Shown here: piece by piece, positions 5,946-11,205 of the stretch | Numbering within the stretch: position 1 is the stretch's first letter | Layout of the letters: every line of letters starts with the position of its first letter | Translations under genes and position numbers: made by a program | The notes under the pieces: generated by a model | What the model was told of the DNA's origin: nothing | Seen by the model: the letters and a program-made list of their open reading frames with translations, nothing else | Databases searched by the model: none | NCBI GenBank assembly: GCA_003152795.1 | Contig: PMBA01000254.1 | Location: 149-11,353, forward strand | Origin: Acidobacteriaceae bacterium | GTDB lineage: Bacteria; Acidobacteriota; Terriglobia; Terriglobales; Acidobacteriaceae | DNA: 11,205 nucleotides | Direction: 5' to 3'

Positions 5946-8138
5946 GTGCAAACAATGAGACTTCTCCGGTTCGCAGGAATTGGAACGATGGCCTGTTGGG
6001 CTCTCCTTTTATTACAGCCACAGACCAGCTTCGGCCAGCAGGCGAGTCCAGCAGCAACGACAACTGTGGCAGTGAGGAAGTTGCCGCCCGTTCATCTCGA
6101 CGGCCAGTACTTCACTCGCGACGGCAAACGGTTCTTGCCCGTGGGAGCGCACTGGGTTCCGGCAAAGGCGGCCATGCAGTGGCCGGTGCAGTGGGACCCG
6201 AAGGACATTGAAGCCGATTTCGCGAAGATGCATGAACTCGGCTACAACATGACCCGCTTTGACATGATGTGGGCGTGGTTTGAGCCTCGTCCCGGAGACT
6301 ACAACCCGGTTGCATTTCAGCAGCTCGACTACTTCGTTTCGCTCGCGCACAAATATCAGATCTATTTAAACCCCTCCCTGTTTATCGGCGGCGAGGTGGG
6401 CGAGGCCTATTGGGACGTACCCTGGCGACATGGGCGGCATCCTCACGCTGATCCTGAAATGCTGCGGCTGGAGACGAATCTTGCCGCTGAGTTTGGCCGG
6501 CACTACGCCAACGAGAGCGCGATCATCGCCTGGGACCTGACCGATGAGCCCCCGTTCTGGATTGTGCCGGCACAGACCACCGACGCCATGGCCATCAACT
6601 GGACTCGCCTGATTGCCGGCGGAATTCGGCAGTATGACAAGCTCCACCCCATCGTGGTCGGAACCAGCGGAGAAGAGGTCGGCCATGGGCCGTTCCGTCC
6701 CGACAACATTGCGAAAGAAGTGGATTTCTTCAGCGTGCATCCCTTCACGATTTATAGCTCCGATCTGTTTCCCGATCCCATGCTCTCCGAGCGCGGAACT
6801 TATGGCGCTGCCTTCGAGATTGCGTTATCGAGCGGGGCCGGACATCCAGCGATGATCCACGAAATGGGCGGCTCAACCGCACAGTATTCACCCGAGCGAG
6901 TCGCCCTTTACGATCGCTTGCAGATCTACTCAGGTTTAGCCGCGGGATCGATCGGCGTGGATCTGTGGTGCTACACCGACGCTTCACCAGAACAATTTCA
7001 CAAGGCGCCGTACCTGCGGACCCCGCAGGAGACGCGTTGGGGAATGACGACTTGGGATCGCCAGGACAAGCCACTGGCTACCGAGTTCAAGAAGTTTTCA
7101 AAGATTGCCGGTCAGCTCGATCTGACCGGCGTAACGCCTGCTCCCGCCGAGGTTGCCATTTTGATCCCCGGTGAATGGGCGCGAACGCATGGAGACTTTT
7201 CCCGGTTCGGTTTAACCGGGCCCGAGGTCACGCCCTACGTTTCGACGTTCGACGGCGACGCCATGCCCGGCCAGACTCCGCCAAGCACGGGCGCCGACAA
7301 CGAGTGGCTGATGAGTTCGGCCTTGAGTTCCTTCATTCTTGCGCATCGCGCGGGTCTGAAGCCGGACTTTCCGCGCGAATACGACGACTGGGCAAAGCGC
7401 CCCATGCTATTCCTGCCGTCTCCGCTGACCAGCACGGCCAGCAATATCGTGCACGTTCATTCTGACTTCTACGAGAAGGCGAGGAAGTATGTAGAGGGCG
7501 GCGGTTTTCTCTACGCATCGGTGGCCGCCGACGCTGCCATCCCCGACATGGAGACAATTTTCGGCGCGCGGCTGGTTGATACCGCGGTCGTCTCGGAAGT
7601 CACCCTGAAAATCGTCGAGCCCTTTGGTGATCTGAAAGCCGGCGACACATTCCACTACGCGGTTCCCGGCGCGAACCCGCGCGTCTGGGGTTCGTTGCTG
7701 GAGGTCAAGGGTGGAAAAGTGATTGCCGTCGACCAGGAAGGCCGGCCGGCGTTGGTCGCGAACACCGTTGGCGCAGGAAAGACGCTGCTATCGGCCTATC
7801 CGATCGAAACCTATCTGGCAAATACTCCGGCGGCATTCGAGAAAGCGGAGAGCACACATCGCATCTACGAGGCTTTCCGCAACTGGACCGGGGTCAAGCC
7901 GGCATTTCAGAGCGACCAGCCTTCGGTCGAAGTGACTTCGTTGCGCGGAGACCATCGCGGATATGCCGTAGTGGTGAATCACAGTGCGCAGGCTTGCAAG
8001 GCAACGATCTCGACATCGCTGCCGGTGAAATCGGTTCGCCAGATTGGATCTGAGAATCCAAAAGAGTTGTCTGTCGAAGGCTCCAACTGGAAGATGGACC
8101 TGGAGCCCTACGAGGCGGCCATCGTCGAGTTTAAGTAG
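5946..8138 (+). CDS. secreted glycoside hydrolase, clan GH-A-like, with GATase-like and C-terminal beta domains
   Basis: The 730-residue product carries a signal peptide (about 1-31, hydrophobic MACWALLLLQ then SFGQQ). Residues about 50-395 form a TIM barrel that opens with HLDGQYFTRDGKRFLPVGAHW and NMTRFDMMWAWFEPRPGDY, typical of clan GH-A retaining glycosidases. Two motifs supply the expected catalytic pair: IIAWDLTDEPP with E201 as probable acid/base, and AMIHEMGG with E306 as probable nucleophile; SVHPF lies between them. Residues about 400-650 look like the Rossmann-type, amidotransferase-like domain that GH42 and GH164-type enzymes use for oligomerisation (VAILIPGEWA, RPMLFLPSPL, KYVEGGGFLYAS, GAGKTLLSAYPIETYL). 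Residues about 655-730 are a small beta domain ending EPYEAAIVEF. The three-part architecture resembles beta-galactosidase and beta-mannosidase families, but I cannot assign a CAZy family or substrate. The gene follows the DUF4434-like gene by 31 bp and probably acts with it on the same glycan. Confidence 0.85.
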   Translation: MQTMRLLRFAGIGTMACWALLLLQPQTSFGQQASPAATTTVAVRKLPPVHLDGQYFTRDGKRFLPVGAHWVPAKAAMQWPVQWDPKDIEADFAKMHELGYNMTRFDMMWAWFEPRPGDYNPVAFQQLDYFVSLAHKYQIYLNPSLFIGGEVGEAYWDVPWRHGRHPHADPEMLRLETNLAAEFGRHYANESAIIAWDLTDEPPFWIVPAQTTDAMAINWTRLIAGGIRQYDKLHPIVVGTSGEEVGHGPFRPDNIAKEVDFFSVHPFTIYSSDLFPDPMLSERGTYGAAFEIALSSGAGHPAMIHEMGGSTAQYSPERVALYDRLQIYSGLAAGSIGVDLWCYTDASPEQFHKAPYLRTPQETRWGMTTWDRQDKPLATEFKKFSKIAGQLDLTGVTPAPAEVAILIPGEWARTHGDFSRFGLTGPEVTPYVSTFDGDAMPGQTPPSTGADNEWLMSSALSSFILAHRAGLKPDFPREYDDWAKRPMLFLPSPLTSTASNIVHVHSDFYEKARKYVEGGGFLYASVAADAAIPDMETIFGARLVDTAVVSEVTLKIVEPFGDLKAGDTFHYAVPGANPRVWGSLLEVKGGKVIAVDQEGRPALVANTVGAGKTLLSAYPIETYLANTPAAFEKAESTHRIYEAFRNWTGVKPAFQSDQPSVEVTSLRGDHRGYAVVVNHSAQACKATISTSLPVKSVRQIGSENPKELSVEGSNWKMDLEPYEAAIVEFK

Positions 8139-8156
8139 AACCCGGCCGGGAAAGAA

Positions 8157-9104
8157 ATGGGAATGATTGGCGCGGTTGATATCGGCGGCACAAAGATCGC
8201 GGTTGGACTGGTCGATGATGGTGGCCGTGTGCTGTCCCGCACGGAACATCCGACGGATGCGGAGCGCGGCTATGGAGAGGCGCTGGCGCGCATCGAACAC
8301 GGGTTGCGCGCTATGGTGGCAGCGGCCGGCGCCGAGCTGACCGGCATTGGAATTGGAAGCACCGGCCCTGTCGATCCCTTCTCTGGGGAGTTTGGCGACG
8401 TCAATTTCTTTCCGGCATGGCGCGGGCAAAATCCCGTGAGCGACCTCGCCCGCATCTTCGGCGTGAAGGTGGCCATGGAGAACGATGCCGATGCGGCAAC
8501 CCTCGCGGAGGCAACCTGGGGCGCGGGGAAAAACAAGACGCGCCTGATCTACGTGACCGTAGGAACGGGCATCGGCGCGGGAATCGTTCTGGACGGACAG
8601 CTCTATCGTGGCGTAGACGGGGCGCATCCGGAGATTGGGCATCATGTTATCGACGCCTCCGGACCTCCATGTATGTGCGGTTTTCACGGGTGTTGGGAAT
8701 CCCTGGCGGCGGGTCCGGCGATGGTTTCGTGGTTAGAGAGCAAGATGCCGGAAAACTACCCGCACCGCGACCACCTGACGGCCAAGCGGATTTGTGAACT
8801 CGCGCAAGAGGGCGATGAGTTAGCCGGCCAGGCGGTCGCACGGGAAGGTCACTACCTGGGCCTTGGCTTGGCCAACCTGGTCACGCTTTTTGCACCCGAT
8901 GCCATCGTGCTGGGGGGCAGCGTGATGAAGAGCGCGGTTCTTTTTCTGGAAGAGATTCGCAAGACCATTTGCCGGTGCTGCCGTTTTGTTCCATACGAAA
9001 AAACGGATCTGACGCTGGCCTCATTAGGCGAAGATGCAAACCTGATCGGCGCTGCGCGCGTTTGGCATCACCGGTTCGATCGAAAGGAAGGACACCGTGC
9101 TTGA
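8157..9104 (+). CDS. ROK family sugar kinase
   Basis: A 315-residue cytoplasmic kinase that should transfer phosphate from ATP to the 6-hydroxyl of a hexose or hexosamine. Diagnostic features: the DIGGTK phosphate-binding loop (8-13); GIGSTGPVD (66-73); MENDADAATLAEATWGAG (107-124) with N109 and the catalytic base D110; GTGIGAGIVLDG (136-147); HPEIGHH (157-163), the E-x-G-H sugar and metal motif; and CMCGFHGCWE (172-181), the ROK zinc site, whose cysteines are C172, C174 and C179. All key ROK residues are present, and the length is normal for a kinase. There is no N-terminal helix-turn-helix, so it is not a ROK repressor. The ATG at 8163 (MIGAVDIGG) is an almost equally good start. It follows the glycosidase by 18 bp and overlaps the SIS gene by 8 bp. 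Substrate could be glucose, mannose, glucosamine or GlcNAc; sequence alone does not decide. Confidence 0.92.
   Translation: MGMIGAVDIGGTKIAVGLVDDGGRVLSRTEHPTDAERGYGEALARIEHGLRAMVAAAGAELTGIGIGSTGPVDPFSGEFGDVNFFPAWRGQNPVSDLARIFGVKVAMENDADAATLAEATWGAGKNKTRLIYVTVGTGIGAGIVLDGQLYRGVDGAHPEIGHHVIDASGPPCMCGFHGCWESLAAGPAMVSWLESKMPENYPHRDHLTAKRICELAQEGDELAGQAVAREGHYLGLGLANLVTLFAPDAIVLGGSVMKSAVLFLEEIRKTICRCCRFVPYEKTDLTLASLGEDANLIGAARVWHHRFDRKEGHRA
9084..9092 (+). promoter_or_regulatory. ribosome binding site of the overlapping SIS gene
   Basis: AAGGAAGGA lies inside the end of the kinase gene, 4-8 nt before the GTG at 9097, depending on which AAGGA is used. Because the kinase stop (9102-9104) lies just past this GTG, the two genes are likely translationally coupled. 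Confidence 0.6.
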
Positions 9105-10146
9105 AGATCTCGCAATTATCGAAGGCGAATATCTTCGGGACCTTCTTCATCAGCCCCAGGCTCTGGAGAACACTCTTGCCAGCCTGGACACCTCCAAGCC
9201 GCTGCAGGACATTGCAGGGCGCCTGAATAAGGGAAAATTTCAAAGAGTAGTCCTCACCGGCATGGGCTCGTCATTCCACGCCCTGCATCCGCTGAACCTG
9301 GAACTCATCAGCCACGGATTCACTGCCGTCATGGTCGAGACCTCGGAACTGGTGCACTACAAGAATCGGTTTTTCGATCCCAAGACCTTGATCATTGCCG
9401 TATCGCAATCGGGGCAAAGCGCGGAGATGGTTCGACTCGCGCAAACCAACCATAAACGCTGCACCGTGATTGCGGTGACGAACACGCCCGACAGTCCGCT
9501 GGCAAAACACGCGAATGCCGCCGTACTCACCCAGGCGGGCAATGAGTTCTCCGTGTCGTGCAAGACCTATGTGACGGCGCTCATGGCGCTGCAATGGCTG
9601 GGAGCTCTGCTGTGCGAGCGTGACCTGCGGCGAGCGCGCCGGGAGTTGAAGCACGCGTGTCCGGCCGCTGCCGCGTACCTGGCCGACTGGAAAGACTACG
9701 TTCGCACGCTGGCGGAAGTGCTCAAGAATTCCCGCCATCTGTTTCTGGTCGGTCGGGGAGCGTCTTTGGCTACGGTCGGGACGGGCGCGTTGATCGTAAA
9801 GGAGTCCGACCACTTTCACGCCGAGGGCATGAGCAGCGCCGCTTTCCGGCACGGGCCCTTTGAAATGCTGGGAAGCGAAACCTTCGTGCTGGTCTTCGCC
9901 GGCGACGCCAGGACAAGGGACTTGAACCAGCGCTTGCTCCGCGACATTCACGAGCAGGAGGGACGCGCCGAACTCGTCGATAAAGACGCGTCTCTGCCTT
10001 GCTGCCGCATTGCAGAGCACGGTCCCAGTGTTCGCCAAATCCTGGAAATCCTGCCGGTGGAGATGATCACCCTGGCGCTGGCACTACAGGCCGGACGCGA
10101 GCCCGGCCGCTTCGAACTGGCCAGCAAAGTTACAACGACAGAATAA
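9097..10146 (+). CDS. double-SIS sugar-phosphate isomerase/deaminase (GlmS-isomerase-like, no glutaminase domain)
   Basis: The 349 residues hold two SIS domains (about 30-175 and 200-335), the arrangement found in the isomerase half of glucosamine-6-phosphate synthase (GlmS) and in NagB-II-type deaminases. Visible motifs: TGMGSSFHAL (54-63); SQSGQSAE (103-110), the phosphate-binding serine loop; LTQAGNEFSVSCKTYVT (144-160); GRGASLATVGTGALIVKE (219-236); HAEGMSSAAFRHGP (241-254); and a C-terminal LASKVTTTE. E236 and H252 align with the GlmS catalytic Glu488 and His504, and K344 is near the position of its C-terminal lysine. GlmS Lys485 corresponds to Ile233. With no N-terminal amidotransferase it cannot use glutamine, so deamination or isomerisation of a hexose(amine) 6-phosphate is more likely. 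It overlaps the kinase gene and probably acts on the kinase product. Alternatives are a phosphomannose/phosphoglucose isomerase or a FrlB-like deglycase. Confidence 0.85.
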   Translation: MLEDLAIIEGEYLRDLLHQPQALENTLASLDTSKPLQDIAGRLNKGKFQRVVLTGMGSSFHALHPLNLELISHGFTAVMVETSELVHYKNRFFDPKTLIIAVSQSGQSAEMVRLAQTNHKRCTVIAVTNTPDSPLAKHANAAVLTQAGNEFSVSCKTYVTALMALQWLGALLCERDLRRARRELKHACPAAAAYLADWKDYVRTLAEVLKNSRHLFLVGRGASLATVGTGALIVKESDHFHAEGMSSAAFRHGPFEMLGSETFVLVFAGDARTRDLNQRLLRDIHEQEGRAELVDKDASLPCCRIAEHGPSVRQILEILPVEMITLALALQAGREPGRFELASKVTTTE

Positions 10147-10171
10147 ATCGTCAAGAAAAGGACTTGTGACT

Positions 10172-11205
10172 ATGGCACGAAACCGCTACATGGTCGGCTT
10201 GGTCTTCCTGACATTTTTCGTGATGTCGCTGTTGACCAACATCCTGGGGCCGATCGTGCCCGACATCATCACCAGCTTTGGCGTCAGCCTCACGGCGGCG
10301 GCTCTGTTGCCGTTTTCCTTTTTTATTGCCTACGGCGTGATGTCGATTCCGGCGGGCTTCTGGGTGGAACGTTTCACGGAGAAGCCGGTGATGATCGCGG
10401 CTTTCCTCGCCGGCACGGCCGGGTCCCTGAGTTTCGCTCTTTTCCCCACCTACCACGTTGCGGTCGGATCGCTGTTCGTCATGGGCGCGGGGATGGCCAC
10501 GTTGCAAGTCGCCATCAACCCGCTGTTGCGGGTGGCAGGCGGTGAAGAACACTTTGCATTCAACTCCGCATTCGCTCAATTGATCTTTGGCATTGCTTCC
10601 TTTGCCAGCCCGCGCATTTACTCCTATCTCGTCGAGAACCTGGGTCAGCCGTCCGCCCGGGGCAATCTGTTGCTTGAGACTCTAGCCAAACTGACTCCGC
10701 CCGCGCTCCCCTGGGCCTCAATGTACTGGATCTTTGCGGTCTTCACGGTGTTGATGATCGTCGTGGTCGGGTTCTCTCGATTCCCTCGCGTCGAACGCAC
10801 CAGCGATGAAGGAGCGGGCTCGGTTCAGATGTATGGCAGCCTGCTGCGCAAACCAATGGTGTGGGCGTTTTTCCTGTGTGTCTTTGCCTACGTAGGGTGC
10901 GAACAGGGAACCGCCGATTGGATCTCGAAATTTCTCGCTCAATATCACGGGTACGACCCACATACCACAGGGGCGACGGCGGTCTCCTGGTTCTGGGGAA
11001 TGCTGACGGCTGGATGTTTCGTAGGCATGGGTCTGCTCAAGCTGTTTGACAGCCGCAGAGTGCTGATTGGATTTTCCATCGGCGCTCTGCTTTGCCTGAC
11101 GGCCGCCTTATTCGGCCCCGCCCGTGTCTCCTTGATCGCGTTTCCCGCCATCGGCCTTTTTGCTTCCATCATGTGGCCGGTGCTGGTTTCACTGGCGTTG
11201 AATTC
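10172..11205 (+). CDS. FHS-type (FucP-like) MFS sugar transporter, partial
   Basis: The frame is open from the ATG at 10172 to the window edge (344 complete codons), so the last transmembrane segments are missing. AAGGA ending at 10162 lies 9 nt before the ATG; an in-frame GTG at 10166 is too close to it. The product is a polytopic inner-membrane protein with about ten hydrophobic segments visible and a basic/charged central loop near residues 203-228. FHS (fucose:H+ symporter) family signatures are YGVMSIPAGFWVERFTEKPVM (54-74 region), LQVAINPLLRVAGG (111-124), FNSAFAQLIFGIASFASP (130-147) and CEQGTADWISKFL (243-255). This family imports fucose, glucose, galactose, mannose or GlcNAc. It starts 25 bp after the SIS gene, fitting uptake of the monosaccharide released by the exported hydrolases. 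The residues matching FucP Asp46 and Glu135 appear to be N23 and Q112 (from memory of the family alignment). Confidence 0.85.
   Translation, partial: MARNRYMVGLVFLTFFVMSLLTNILGPIVPDIITSFGVSLTAAALLPFSFFIAYGVMSIPAGFWVERFTEKPVMIAAFLAGTAGSLSFALFPTYHVAVGSLFVMGAGMATLQVAINPLLRVAGGEEHFAFNSAFAQLIFGIASFASPRIYSYLVENLGQPSARGNLLLETLAKLTPPALPWASMYWIFAVFTVLMIVVVGFSRFPRVERTSDEGAGSVQMYGSLLRKPMVWAFFLCVFAYVGCEQGTADWISKFLAQYHGYDPHTTGATAVSWFWGMLTAGCFVGMGLLKLFDSRRVLIGFSIGALLCLTAALFGPARVSLIAFPAIGLFASIMWPVLVSLALN

Noticed and set aside
7788..8687. 299-residue minus-strand frame
   Set aside because: It spans the ends of two well-supported plus-strand genes (glycosidase and ROK kinase), with no recognisable motif of its own.
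9271..10038. 255-residue minus-strand frame
   Set aside because: It is antisense to the SIS enzyme, whose catalytic motifs are intact; no family resemblance.

Overview
The window looks like part of a glycan-utilisation locus from an Acidobacteriota bacterium (Terriglobia-like). The main evidence is the first large gene. It encodes an Oar-type TonB-dependent outer-membrane protein of about 1,130 residues, with an N-terminal carboxypeptidase-regulatory (CNA-B-like) domain and asparagine-rich plug motifs, a family strongly expanded in that phylum. The base composition is moderately GC-rich and even across the genes, and I see no mobile elements, RNA genes or CRISPR. The taxonomic call is inference.

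Layout: at the left edge, on the minus strand, is the N-terminal two-thirds or so of a GntR/HutC-family repressor (winged helix plus the start of a UTRA effector domain), cut by the window start. A divergent intergenic region of about 260 bp (501-762) holds the palindromic sequences most likely to be its operators. To the right, on the plus strand, six genes run closely packed to the window end: a TonB-dependent receptor; a secreted DUF4434-like/Fn3/discoidin protein; a secreted clan GH-A glycosidase with C-terminal accessory domains; a ROK-family sugar kinase; a double-SIS sugar-phosphate isomerase/deaminase; and an FHS-type (FucP-like) MFS sugar transporter cut by the window end. Gaps are 16, 31, 18 and 25 bp, with one 8-bp overlap, which is consistent with a single operon.

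Proposed working model (inference): the receptor brings an oligosaccharide across the outer membrane. The two exported TIM-barrel proteins bind and cleave it, and the FHS transporter moves the released monosaccharide across the inner membrane. The ROK kinase phosphorylates it, and the SIS protein isomerises or deaminates the hexose phosphate into central metabolism. The HutC-type repressor would sense a sugar phosphate. The combination HutC regulator + ROK + GlmS-like SIS without a glutaminase domain + FHS transporter points to an amino sugar or a mannose-type sugar, but the substrate cannot be fixed from sequence alone. No SusD-like protein and no NagA-type deacetylase is present in the window.
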